Assembly (NCBI RefSeq): GCF_004684095.1
Contig: NZ_SRII01000014.1
Span: 37,265 to 101,264, forward strand
DNA from: Hymenobacter sp. UV11
GTDB lineage: Bacteria; Bacteroidota; Bacteroidia; Cytophagales; Hymenobacteraceae
Direction: 5' to 3'
Length of the DNA: 64,000 nt
The notes below the pieces were generated by a model. The model made no database searches. It worked only from the letters and a program-made list of their open reading frames with translations, and was not told the origin of the DNA. The position numbers and the translations under genes were made by a program. Positions 1 to 8,758 of this stretch are shown piece by piece (within the stretch, counting starts at the first letter, position 1; every line of letters begins with the position of its first letter).

Positions 1-13
1 TGCCAGCCACTGA
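1..13 (+). CDS. 3' end of an upstream gene (four codons only)
   Basis: One frame reads Ala-Ser-His-stop and ends in TGA at 11-13, twelve bases before the start of the JAB gene. This could be the last codons of an upstream gene in the same operon. Partners of JAB proteins are often E1/ThiF-like or E1-E2 fusion enzymes, but nothing here identifies it. Confidence 0.25.
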
Positions 14-25
14 AGAAGTTTTCCC

Positions 26-511
26 TTGAGTTTAGTATTTCGTTCCGAAGATGGCCGCCAGTGCCTAGTACTATCGTCCAAAGCAGTGGCGGTCATTCAA
101 GAGCAGGCCCAGCGCAAGCACCCGCACGAGACGGGCGGTATTCTGGTCGGATACTACGACGAGAGCTACCACTTGGCCACCGCCGTGCTAGCCACGCCCC
201 CGCCCCTCGACTCTAAGCATGGGCCGGTCACTTTTGAGCGGGGTATACTGGGCATCAAAGAATTGCTGGCCGATTGCAAAGCACAAGACCCGCCCCTGCA
301 CTACCTGGGCGAATGGCACACGCACCCCAATAACAGGCCGCGCCCGAGTGGGGTGGATATTCGACAGATGCGGTGCTTTGCGCTGCGCCGTTTGTACGGG
401 GCTAGTAGCCCTTTGCTCTTGATAGTAGGCGGTGTGCCACCCGATGCCCTAGAATGGCGGGCTGCCATCTACCGACCTTGGCGTAGCCCAACTTGCTTGG
501 AAGTACTGTAG
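26..511 (+). CDS. JAMM/JAB (MPN) family isopeptidase-like protein
   Basis: This 161-residue protein is a prokaryotic JAB-domain metalloprotease. The complete zinc motif is present: Glu35 in HETGG, then EWHTHP with His98 and His100, followed by Ser108 and Asp111. Proteins of this family remove ubiquitin-like modifiers or mature their C-termini. Stand-alone JAB proteins of about 160 residues are typical last genes of type II CBASS (Cap3) and of bacterial ubiquitin-like operons, where they follow an E1/E2 enzyme. The start is TTG; no ATG precedes the conserved region. The gene sits at the left edge of a defence island and a strong terminator follows it. The family is certain; the CBASS or Bil assignment is inference because the upstream genes lie outside the window. 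Confidence 0.88.
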   Translation: MSLVFRSEDGRQCLVLSSKAVAVIQEQAQRKHPHETGGILVGYYDESYHLATAVLATPPPLDSKHGPVTFERGILGIKELLADCKAQDPPLHYLGEWHTHPNNRPRPSGVDIRQMRCFALRRLYGASSPLLLIVGGVPPDALEWRAAIYRPWRSPTCLEVL

Positions 512-540
512 CCTAGCCCTAGCAGAAGATATTCGGCAAA

Positions 541-576
541 ACAAAAGCTCCCCCAGTAATGGGGAGCTTTTGTTTT
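541..576 (+). terminator. Rho-independent terminator after the JAB gene
   Basis: A perfect 13-bp stem (541-553 with 561-573) has a 7-nt loop and is followed by a T run. It lies 30 bp after the stop codon of the JAB gene. The stem begins with an A run, so it may work in both directions. Confidence 0.9.
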
Positions 577-991
577 AGGTAAGTTATGGTATGATTTGTT
601 TTTTGTATATCGCAGTCCAGTAAATTCAAAAAGGTTTGGCAAATAGGGAATTGCTACCTGACAGGATGTGGCTGCTTCGTGAAATATTTATACATAAATT
701 ATATATAAATATTTCACGAAGCCTCCTGTGGTTTGTTCGACCAGCCTCACGAACATGGAGCCTACTAGTATTCTACGCTAGCGGGCATTAGGTTGGCCAC
801 CTCCGGCGAATAGTCGGGTGTGGCACTACGGCTCGAAACCAGCAGACGGCACCGGAGGGAGGTCACTGCCGACAGCACCTATAGGAGGACGAGCTAAAGT
901 TGGTATTCGATTAGGAGTAGCCAATTAGGCCTTTCATCGCATTCTGGAGCCGTTATAAAGGGTGACATATAGTACAGCTTGCCGGATATCT
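577..991. other. Non-coding region between convergent genes, with a 19-bp inverted repeat
   Basis: No supported coding sequence is seen. A perfect 19-bp inverted repeat (674-692 with 704-722, 11-nt AT-rich loop) is extended by an outer ACAGGA/TCCTGT pair (661-666 and 724-729). The remaining 250 bases, about 735-990, look mixed and could fold, but I recognise no known RNA family. Confidence 0.6.
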
Positions 992-1867
992 CTACTTGTC
1001 AACGGAGTAGCCCCAGACTCTCTGAACTAGCTTTTCGACTCGTAAGGCCACCCAGCTACGAATATCCGCAAAGAAACTAGCTCCCAGCCCCAGCGTTGTG
1101 AGCACGGCCAGGGCCCCCTTCACCCACTTATTTTCTGCGTAAAAGATGGCACCAGCGCTCATAGCTAGGATAATCAAAATAAAAATGCTGTATGTCAGTA
1201 TTTTGCTTATCGTAGCGGCTCTCTTCAGAAATTGACTAGCAAATTTTTCGGCCACAAAGCGCTGTTCGATATCAGTAAGTCCTTTCGCTTCAAAAGCGGC
1301 TCGGATGGCGCGTAACGAGACTATATTTAAAAACTCTGATTCAAAGTACGGGAAGGAGTGTCGCCACAGGTAAGCAAACATTTTATGCAAGCGCTCCGCA
1401 TCAAATTGCTCTTGCTGCGTGATTAACTGGTAGGCAATTGAAATTTGATGATAGTCTTCTTTCGCGTTGTAATTGCCAGCCAGAAGATTGTCAAACGACT
1501 TATTGATAAGCCGTTGGGTAGGGTCAGCATTCGGCCGATTGTGCAGGACCTGGCGCACCCACTGGCCATCCAGCTGGAATTTTTGCACTACGCACACCAG
1601 CGCGAAAACCAGGTAATCATTGTGTATCCATTCGGAATCAACTCTGACCTGCCGGGTCGCCAGTTTTTGGTAGAGGCTCGCGGCGGCGGCGCTATCCGCG
1701 CGGCGCACATAGAACAGCAAGTTGGAGACGACGCTATCCGTATCGGAGGGATTCAAGGCCGGGGGTACCAAACCAGGCTTCTCATCTAAGAAATTGAGAA
1801 AGAAGTTAGTGAACGGATTGGCGCGCAGGGGAAGCCAATAAGTTGATAGGGCCTCTACAGAAACCAT
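992..1867 (-). CDS. Putative membrane effector paired with the Argonaute
   Basis: The predicted protein has 291 residues. The ATG at 1867 was chosen because it sits just inside the Argonaute 3' end (the Argonaute stop is at 1855-1857, so they overlap by 13 bases); the open frame continues upstream, but only as sequence antiparallel to nothing sensible. Residues 1-215 are soluble and mostly helical with no domain I recognise. Two hydrophobic helices follow at about 223-244 and 248-267, then a short basic tail. Inactive long-B Argonautes are known to be encoded with toxic effectors, one class being small transmembrane proteins that disrupt the membrane after guide-directed detection of foreign DNA. 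Position, overlap and topology fit that class; the function is inferred from this. Confidence 0.75.
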   Translation of the reverse strand: MVSVEALSTYWLPLRANPFTNFFLNFLDEKPGLVPPALNPSDTDSVVSNLLFYVRRADSAAAASLYQKLATRQVRVDSEWIHNDYLVFALVCVVQKFQLDGQWVRQVLHNRPNADPTQRLINKSFDNLLAGNYNAKEDYHQISIAYQLITQQEQFDAERLHKMFAYLWRHSFPYFESEFLNIVSLRAIRAAFEAKGLTDIEQRFVAEKFASQFLKRAATISKILTYSIFILIILAMSAGAIFYAENKWVKGALAVLTTLGLGASFFADIRSWVALRVEKLVQRVWGYSVDK

Positions 1868-4086
1868 TTTTTTTCCCGGAGCTGGGCGCTGGCAGTCGTG
1901 GAGTTCCAGCCGGGCACCGCGCGCAAATCCTTGAGCTGGCGCGTGAGCAGGTTGGCATAGAGCAAGGTAGCCGGTGTGTCGCTGGGCCCAAACGTGCGGA
2001 ACGACAAGCGGCTGAACTTGAATACCTGCTGGACAATGTACTGAAGGTCCAGGAAGGTAGACCGGTCGTGAATTCGGACCAGGATGGGCGTGGGTGAGCC
2101 GTGCCGGGCCGTGCGCACTTCGCGGGTTCCGAGCAGGTGCACCAGGCACTGCCGGGGCCCGAGGGGCAGGGTGTAGCCCCGGCTCGGCACGTGGGCCCCT
2201 TTGCCATTGGTCCCCGATTGCTGCTCGTCGTACAAAATGTAGGGGTGCCGCTCGACCAGCGTGACGAACGCAAAGCGGATGTCATACTGCGGGTATTCGG
2301 CCACGAGGCGGGAAACGACGTCCACTTCCAGGTTCTTAATAGGCTTGAAAATGTGGAATATCAAGCGGATGCGGTCCTGCGCGTTCCAGCTGTATTCGTT
2401 GGAGAGACGGTCCAGCGCGTCTTTCAGATTGCGTAAAAGCTCATCGAAATACTCCTCGTAAGGTACGTTACGGGTGCGGCTGTTGGTCAGGTACTTGCCA
2501 TCCGCCGCAAAGAACGTGCTGATGCCCACGTAGCGGGTTTGGGCGGCGCCCGCGTAGTGGTTGCGCCGCAGAATGGCGCTGCCGATGCCAATAACCAGCT
2601 CGCGGTCCACGCTTTGGTCGACTGGAATGGTCCAGGGCGTACCCCCTAGCTTGGCGTATAGCTGAAGCGCGATGCCGTCAATCGTGTATGTAGGCGTCCG
2701 GGCCGTTTCGGGCTTAATGAACTGCACTGCTGTGCCCTGCATGTACAATAGTGCTTTGGCCCGGAAGTACGGGTTGTCTTCGTTTGGCAGGCGGCGAAAG
2801 CTATCGGCCGTTTCCAGAATAGCCAGGTCAAACGGCGTGTCTTCTTTGCGCACGCCCCGGTCAATAGCAGCCAAGTACTCGGCCACCGAGTAGTCGGTTA
2901 GCTCCTCAATATGGAACGACATGGAGGTGAGGCGGTACTTGCTGACCATACCGCTAGCAAACCAGCCGTGGCCCGGAATGCCCTCGCGCAGGTCGGCCAG
3001 GAATTTGGTGAAATCGCCCGCGTGCTGCCGGTGAAATACCACAAGTACCCGCGGGGTATTGGTCGAAAACCCCGTGGACCGGCTGTAGGGGCCGTACAGA
3101 TTCAGGCCTTGCGAAGGCTGCGCGTGCACCCGCGTCTTGCTAAGGTCGAATATCAGGCTGGGCTCGCTTAAAGCAAATCCGCTGGGCGTGGTTACGGAGT
3201 TATCCAGGCTGATTTGAAAGCCAAAGGAATCATAGTTGCGGTACTCCAATGTTCCCAGCCAGCGCCCAATAGCCTCAATCTCGCTCATCACCGTGAAGAG
3301 CTTTAACTTCTGGGCTTCCAGGTCCTTGATGCTGCGCATGATGCTCTCGGCCCGGGGCTCGCCAATGCTCCAGGCCAGGAACGCCGTAATGTTATCGCGG
3401 GAGTTGTGTAACCGTAGTTCGGCCAAGGGGTAGCTCACGGGCCCGGTGCTGGCATCGACCGTGGCAGTGCCATCGACCACCTGCCGCACCGGGCCCAGCA
3501 AGGAAACTTCGGGGGCCACTACCCCATCGGCGTGGTCGGGAGCCTGCGTGCCGGTTACTTCCCGGCCCACCAAATCAAACCCAGACTCGACCAAATCCTG
3601 GCAAGTGCGCTCCAGATTCCACCGGTAGCGGTGGTTGATGAGCGCTCCGAACACTACTTGGCCGCTTGTATCGGCGTGGTCGCGAAACTGCACCTCCGTG
3701 ATGCGCTTGAACGTGAGAATGCCTTGCAGAGGCTCGGGTACCTGCCGCCAAGCCAAATCCAGTTCGGCCCGGCGAGCCGCAAACCGAAACGGATAAAACT
3801 CGGGCCGTAGGTTGGGCTGCGCGTCTTTGACGGCCCGAAAGAACACGTGCTTAATCAGCGAGCTGACAACCTCTGGCTCATCCTGAATGGCTAGTCGAAC
3901 CGTCGTGCCCAGCGTGTCAGCATCGGGCGTACCGGGCGAGATGTAGATAAAATCGCCCCGCCGGAAGAAAGAATGCGTGGCGTTGTACTGCTGCCGCAGC
4001 TGCGGCAGCCGGCCATCCTGGTAAGCAACCCGCTGCACATCAAACGACTCAAAATTAAAAGTAATCGGATAAAAATTAGATTTCAT
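1855..4086 (-). CDS. Catalytically inactive long prokaryotic Argonaute (long-B-like, PIWI domain)
   Basis: The 743-residue protein is a prokaryotic Argonaute. The N-terminal lobe contains the conserved block around 146-176 (ALINHRYRW...GFDLVGREV). The MID 5'-phosphate pocket appears intact, with Tyr440, Lys444, Gln455 and Lys479 in the expected order. The PIWI domain runs from about 495 to the end and finishes with the usual SFRTF...TPATLLYANLL block (about 695-714). Catalytic residues are missing: the first Asp position reads IGIGSA (499-504) and the expected HRDG-like segment reads FHIFKP (577-582). It should therefore bind guide and target but not cut. The overlapping membrane-protein gene downstream supports an abortive-infection system. 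The upstream methyltransferase gene ends 74 bp before its start. Confidence 0.88.
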   Translation of the reverse strand: MKSNFYPITFNFESFDVQRVAYQDGRLPQLRQQYNATHSFFRRGDFIYISPGTPDADTLGTTVRLAIQDEPEVVSSLIKHVFFRAVKDAQPNLRPEFYPFRFAARRAELDLAWRQVPEPLQGILTFKRITEVQFRDHADTSGQVVFGALINHRYRWNLERTCQDLVESGFDLVGREVTGTQAPDHADGVVAPEVSLLGPVRQVVDGTATVDASTGPVSYPLAELRLHNSRDNITAFLAWSIGEPRAESIMRSIKDLEAQKLKLFTVMSEIEAIGRWLGTLEYRNYDSFGFQISLDNSVTTPSGFALSEPSLIFDLSKTRVHAQPSQGLNLYGPYSRSTGFSTNTPRVLVVFHRQHAGDFTKFLADLREGIPGHGWFASGMVSKYRLTSMSFHIEELTDYSVAEYLAAIDRGVRKEDTPFDLAILETADSFRRLPNEDNPYFRAKALLYMQGTAVQFIKPETARTPTYTIDGIALQLYAKLGGTPWTIPVDQSVDRELVIGIGSAILRRNHYAGAAQTRYVGISTFFAADGKYLTNSRTRNVPYEEYFDELLRNLKDALDRLSNEYSWNAQDRIRLIFHIFKPIKNLEVDVVSRLVAEYPQYDIRFAFVTLVERHPYILYDEQQSGTNGKGAHVPSRGYTLPLGPRQCLVHLLGTREVRTARHGSPTPILVRIHDRSTFLDLQYIVQQVFKFSRLSFRTFGPSDTPATLLYANLLTRQLKDLRAVPGWNSTTASAQLREKKWFL

Positions 4087-4160
4087 AGAAGCAAAAAAAT
4101 ACTAGCAAGTAGCGGGGTGGTAAGGGCAGACTGGGCTGCTTCAGCGGGCCTAAGATGGGG

Positions 4161-7100
4161 CTAGGAGGCATACACGTTGTCTTCCTCGACGAAGCGCACC
4201 AGCGACATGGCAGCCAGCGTGTCGAGCAGCGGCTGCACACGCTCGGGGCGGGTGCGGCGGAAGCGGGCCGCTACTTGGGCGCTGCTCATGGGCTGGCTGG
4301 CTTGCTGCACGATGCCGCGCACGGCCTGCATTTGCTGGGCTAGTTCGGCGGGCCAGGGCTGGGGGCCGGCCTCGGCCGTAGCGACGAGGGTAGGCGCGGT
4401 GGCCGCGGGTAGGGCCAGAGCCGCCTGTTGCTCGGGGGCCTGGTAGGCGGGGCGCAGGTAGCGGACGGTGCCGGCGGCTTCTTCCTGCTGGCGGGTGTGG
4501 TTGAGCTGCACTAAACGGGTCAGAATTTCAGCATCGGGCAGGTCGGCGGGCCAGCCGTAGGCCTCTGCCACAGCGGCATCGAGCTGCTGATGCAGACTGA
4601 GCACCACGGCGGCCAAGCCCTGCGCGTGGGTGATTTGCTCTTTGGCCGTGAGGGGCTGGCTGGCGCGCTGCTTTTCTACCACATTGTAGAGGTCGGTGAG
4701 GGTAAGACTGGGGTGCTGGGCCTGTTGGCGCTTTCGATGGGCGTCAAGCGCTTCGGCTAGCTCGCGTATGTGGGCTTGCTGAGCCGCGGTAGGGGTAGGA
4801 AAAGGAAAAGGGTCGAAGCAACGGGTTTTGCGGTAGCGCGGTGTATTGCCACCCAAATCAGCTCCCGCGGCCAGTGCCCAAACCACGTGAATGCGGCTAG
4901 ATAAAACGCCCAAATAGTAAGCATTGTCAGATGCTACCACTACCAGCGAATCGTCCGCTATAATTTGCTCCTCTACAAACTGAAATAGTCGATGCTTTGC
5001 GGTTAGCGTTGTGGCAATGTACCGTTCCAACCCCGCCAGCGCAGGGCGGAAGCTTTTTCGTGGCTCGCCAAATATCCACCAGTTGCGCCGATATGACTCT
5101 CTGTTGTTGCGGTCACGCTCTGGTTTAACTTCCTCAAAAATGTGCTGATAAACCTCAGGATATTGAGTCAATACTTGATTTTCAGTAAGGCCTAGCAAGT
5201 CAATTACCCACTGTTGACGGCTTATCTGCACCATATCACGGCCGTTCAAATAAGGTCGGATATGCTGTTGCAAGCCCGGCTTTGTCCCTAAACCCAACTG
5301 CTCGGCTTTTTGGGGCGACACCATAAAGCCTGCTCCAAACAGACTTACCCCTAGGTTGCAAATTCCCTCGTTAGCGCGGAGCGGGTCGGCAATATCGAGA
5401 TTTGCTCCAACAGTTAGGTCGGCGTTGACACGGCCGTATTGAGACCGAAAACTCACTTCGCTGCTGCCATCTTCTTGCGGTTCTTCGGCGATAATTTGTA
5501 ATACTACTCCTTCACCTATACCCGGCTGCCCAGCAGTCATGGCTATCTGTACTGCGGCTCCACCGCGCTCCTCCACCCATGGGTGACTAGGAATAGCAAA
5601 ATACAGTGAAAGTGGCCGTTCTGTATCATTTAAAAAAGGCTGAATTATTTGGCGGTTAAACTGTTGAGTAATAGAGTTGGTGGTGATGAAGCCGAACCTT
5701 TCCGCATTGCCCATTTGCACGATTCGGGCTGCTTTATTCCACCAATACATCACTAGGTCGGCTGACTCAGGTAAATACCCTTTGTACGCTTTACGCAACG
5801 CTTTCACATACTCATTACCAAGCGCTCCGCGCATAGCTTTGTCGCCGATGAATGGCGGATTACCCACAATGAAATCAGCTTCCGGCCACACCGCCGGGCG
5901 GGCGTTCTGAAAATCCGGCCCGTCGTAGCTCAGCACCGCGTCCTGCTGCTGAATATTCTGGTAATCATCCAGCAGTGGCTCACGCAGCTGCGTGAGGCCG
6001 TAGGTGCGCAGGTGCCACTGCAAGTAGCCGATGCGCAGCACCACGTCGGCAATGGCTGCCGCGCGCGGGTTAAGCTCCAAGCCCAGCAGTTGGCGCGGGC
6101 CCACGGTGGTGCCGTCCCCCAGCTCCAGGCGACCCGACTGCCCAAGCTGGCCCAGGGCGCTCAGTACCTCGCCTTCGAGGCGCTTGAGATGCTCCAGCGT
6201 CACGTAGAGAAAGTTGCCCGAGCCGCAGGCCGGGTCCAGTATCCGCACCGACGTGAGTCGGTGCAGGAAGCGCAGCAGTTCGGCACGGGCTTCGTCCACG
6301 GCTTTTTTACCCCTCCCCTCTGCCAGGCGCTGGGCGCTGGCGGCCTGGGCGGCGGCCCACTCCTGGCGCAACGGCTCCATCACGGTGGGCAGCACCAGGC
6401 GCTCCACGTAGCGGCGCGGGGTGTAGTGCGCCCCCAGGCTGTGGCGCTCCTTGGGGTCGAGGGCCCGTTCGAGCAGCGTGCCGAAAATGGCGGGTTCCAC
6501 CAGCGTCCAGTCCGCCTCCGCAGCTTGTTGCAGCAGGGCCACCTGATCGGCATTCAGCGGTAGGGCCGTGGCATCGTGGAAGAGCTTGCCGTTGAAGTGG
6601 CGCACCCTGGTGCGCAGGGCCGGCGAAAAGCCGCCCTTGTCCATCGTGGCCCATAGGCTAGCCAGGGCCTCGGGCAGGTAGGCGCGGGCCTCGGCCGTGT
6701 CGGCATACTCGGCCAGCAGCTTGGAAAACGACTTTTTGGGAATCAGCTCCACGTCTTCGGCAAACATGGTGAAGAGGCAGCGCATCAAAAATTGTGCGAC
6801 CACGTCGGGGGCGTGGCCCACCTTTTCGAGCTGGGTGCTGAGCCCGGCTAGGTAGCCAGCCAGCCGGCGCGTGACCTGGGCCGCCAAGCGGGCCGGGTCG
6901 AGTTGCTGCGGGTCGGTAAAGAGCAGCCGAAGCCGTGCCCGCACGTCGGCATCGGCCAGCGCCGGCAGCAGCACCCGAAACTTTTGTGAGTCGGGGAAGG
7001 GCACGTAGCTGTCGCCCACGCCGGCGAAGTTGCTGTACAAGTCGATGGAGTACCCCACGTCGACTACCACCACGAACGGCGGGCGCGGCTCGCTGGCGGG

Positions 7101-7508
7101 CAGGGCGCGCACGTAGCGCAGGGCCTGCTCGCGGGCGGCTTCTACCATCTGGCCCCACTTGGCGGTGCCGCGCACAGCGTGGCCCTTGCGGCGCTTGCCA
7201 GCGGCCTGGCCCAGTTCGGCCTTGGCGGCTTTGGCCTGCTGGTCGGGCGTATCGGTGCCCTGCTTGGTTTCGAGCACGAAGCAGCCGCGCTTGTAGAGGT
7301 CGATGCGGCCGGTGCTGCGCTTGCCGGCTCCATCGTCGAACGTCACGCCGCGCTCAAACACATATGCGTCCTGGGCGGGGTCGTCGGTGGTGGGGTCGGG
7401 CCGGGACACGCCCAGCAGGTCGCAGAGGTCTTGCAAGAAAAGGCCGTAGTTGGCGTGCTCGGCCCCGCCGGAACGGAGCCAGCGGGCTTCAAAATCGGAA
7501 TAGTTCAC
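4161..7508 (-). CDS. Single-chain restriction endonuclease-methyltransferase (type IIG-like)
   Basis: The 1,115-residue protein combines nuclease and adenine-methyltransferase parts. Near the N-terminus, GRIDLYKRGCFVLETKQG carries a PD-(D/E)XK signature (Asp70, Glu80, Lys82). A helical spacer with EDVELIPKKSF (251-261) follows. The methyltransferase has motif I DPACGSGNFLY (425-435) and motif IV NPPF (550-553), typical of gamma-class N6-adenine enzymes. The region after about 700 should hold target recognition. The layout matches MmeI-like type IIG/IIL enzymes, in which one chain both methylates and cuts. The start is GTG at 7508. No separate S or R subunit lies nearby. It is co-directional with the Argonaute genes, so co-transcription is possible. 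The recognition sequence cannot be read from the protein. Confidence 0.88.
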   Translation of the reverse strand: MNYSDFEARWLRSGGAEHANYGLFLQDLCDLLGVSRPDPTTDDPAQDAYVFERGVTFDDGAGKRSTGRIDLYKRGCFVLETKQGTDTPDQQAKAAKAELGQAAGKRRKGHAVRGTAKWGQMVEAAREQALRYVRALPASEPRPPFVVVVDVGYSIDLYSNFAGVGDSYVPFPDSQKFRVLLPALADADVRARLRLLFTDPQQLDPARLAAQVTRRLAGYLAGLSTQLEKVGHAPDVVAQFLMRCLFTMFAEDVELIPKKSFSKLLAEYADTAEARAYLPEALASLWATMDKGGFSPALRTRVRHFNGKLFHDATALPLNADQVALLQQAAEADWTLVEPAIFGTLLERALDPKERHSLGAHYTPRRYVERLVLPTVMEPLRQEWAAAQAASAQRLAEGRGKKAVDEARAELLRFLHRLTSVRILDPACGSGNFLYVTLEHLKRLEGEVLSALGQLGQSGRLELGDGTTVGPRQLLGLELNPRAAAIADVVLRIGYLQWHLRTYGLTQLREPLLDDYQNIQQQDAVLSYDGPDFQNARPAVWPEADFIVGNPPFIGDKAMRGALGNEYVKALRKAYKGYLPESADLVMYWWNKAARIVQMGNAERFGFITTNSITQQFNRQIIQPFLNDTERPLSLYFAIPSHPWVEERGGAAVQIAMTAGQPGIGEGVVLQIIAEEPQEDGSSEVSFRSQYGRVNADLTVGANLDIADPLRANEGICNLGVSLFGAGFMVSPQKAEQLGLGTKPGLQQHIRPYLNGRDMVQISRQQWVIDLLGLTENQVLTQYPEVYQHIFEEVKPERDRNNRESYRRNWWIFGEPRKSFRPALAGLERYIATTLTAKHRLFQFVEEQIIADDSLVVVASDNAYYLGVLSSRIHVVWALAAGADLGGNTPRYRKTRCFDPFPFPTPTAAQQAHIRELAEALDAHRKRQQAQHPSLTLTDLYNVVEKQRASQPLTAKEQITHAQGLAAVVLSLHQQLDAAVAEAYGWPADLPDAEILTRLVQLNHTRQQEEAAGTVRYLRPAYQAPEQQAALALPAATAPTLVATAEAGPQPWPAELAQQMQAVRGIVQQASQPMSSAQVAARFRRTRPERVQPLLDTLAAMSLVRFVEEDNVYAS

Positions 7509-7783
7509 CTAGTAAAAATGCTAATAGCTCGCAGCGCTTGTAAGCGGCAGGTAACGAAGCTACCGCAGAAAGAAGCTATTTGCCAGCTAGCAGCACCTGC
7601 TCAGGCAGTTTGTGTCGGTACAGCGGGTATGCGCGCTACATTCGCAGCTTTTATTTCGATGGCTATAAATGCTCCTACCCCTACCCTATCCGGGCAATGC
7701 CCAAAGGTGGGCGCCGACAAATAGCGTGAACAGTTAGACTGCGCTTACCCTAAAAATTCTATTTAACCAGCACTTCACTCTCC
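7509..7783. promoter_or_regulatory. Divergent intergenic region between the methyltransferase and PLD-like genes
   Basis: This 275-bp region separates divergently transcribed genes and must hold promoters for both directions. I see no exact TAnnTTTG element and no strong repeat, so no site is placed. Confidence 0.4.
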
Positions 7784-8638
7784 GTGAAAATTCTCCAGCC
7801 GCACAAAATCAGCGGCTTACTATTCGACATCATCCACGAAGCCCGGCAAGAGCTGGTGCTGGTGTCGCCCTACGTCAACCTGACCTACTGGAAGCAACTG
7901 GCTACCGCCCTAACTGCCGCCCGCGACCGAGGCGTGCGCATCACCTTTTACATCCGGCACGAGCCTGGTAATCTGGTCAGCAAGGAGCAGGTCCAGGGCC
8001 TGGGCATTACGCCGCAACTCGTGGCCAACCTGCACGCCAAGTTCTATTTCAACGAAACCAGCGGCCTCATCACCTCCCTCAACCTGCTAGGCGGCTCCAA
8101 TAGCAACTCCATCGAAATAGGCTCGCAGCTCGAAACCGCCGAGGAGGTGAAGGAGCTGCGCCGCTTCGTGCAGCAGTACCTAGCCCCGCAGGAACTGGTG
8201 AAGCCGCTGAGTGACGAAGATAAGTACCTCAGCACCGCCGAATTTGGCCAGGTATTGGCCGATTGCTTGTCCGACCAAGTGGATAGGCGGGCGCAGGTAG
8301 ACGGGCAGCGCGACTGCAGCTTATCCATTCGGGCACTGAATAACACGTTCACCGTCAGCATTGACCGGCCCAGCCAACAATTGGTTATGCGGAGCGTGGT
8401 GGCGGGCAGCGAAGCCGACCGATTCGCCGCCAGGCACGCTCACCACTTCACTTCCCCTACCCTGCGCTACGAAGTGCGGCGCGGGGGCAAGGGCTACTAC
8501 GATATGCTACGAGCCACGCTGGCGCTGCCCCTCTCCGCCCCGCGCTTCAATGCGCTGACGCTACCGGAGAAAAAGCAGCTGCTCCCGCACGTAGCGGATT
8601 TTCTGGTGGCCGTGCGGGCTTTCAAGGATGATTATTGA
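7784..8638 (+). CDS. Phospholipase D-like domain protein
   Basis: The 284-residue protein has one PLD-type active-site half: His84-x-Lys86 in LHAKFYFN, followed by SLNLLGGSNSNSIEIG, the usual Ser/Asn-rich strand. The opening segment (HEARQELVLVSPYVNLTYW) is the first strand and helix of the fold. Single-HKD proteins dimerise to build an active site and include nucleases such as the Nuc and BfiI families. The start is GTG at 7784. A helicase-nuclease gene begins 120 bp downstream on the same strand, and such PLD-helicase pairs are common in restriction and defence loci. The second half (about 150-284) has no domain I recognise. The substrate is unknown; a nuclease is the likeliest reading. Confidence 0.8.
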   Translation: MKILQPHKISGLLFDIIHEARQELVLVSPYVNLTYWKQLATALTAARDRGVRITFYIRHEPGNLVSKEQVQGLGITPQLVANLHAKFYFNETSGLITSLNLLGGSNSNSIEIGSQLETAEEVKELRRFVQQYLAPQELVKPLSDEDKYLSTAEFGQVLADCLSDQVDRRAQVDGQRDCSLSIRALNNTFTVSIDRPSQQLVMRSVVAGSEADRFAARHAHHFTSPTLRYEVRRGGKGYYDMLRATLALPLSAPRFNALTLPEKKQLLPHVADFLVAVRAFKDDY

Positions 8639-8758
8639 ACAAATTGGTGAGCGGCGGGCAGGGAGAAAAAGGTGTAGGCATCAATGGATAATGCGCTTAG
8701 AACCAAATAGTGATATTCAGCGCGCATCTTTGCTGCTCACCCAATTCCCATCCAAATT

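Noticed and set aside
735..990. Possible retron or group II intron RNA
   Set aside because: No reverse transcriptase gene is nearby and no conserved core could be matched.
1868..2149. N-terminal extension of the membrane effector
   Set aside because: These codons overlap the Argonaute 3' end in another frame and read as Pro/Arg-rich noise; the ATG at 1867 fits better.
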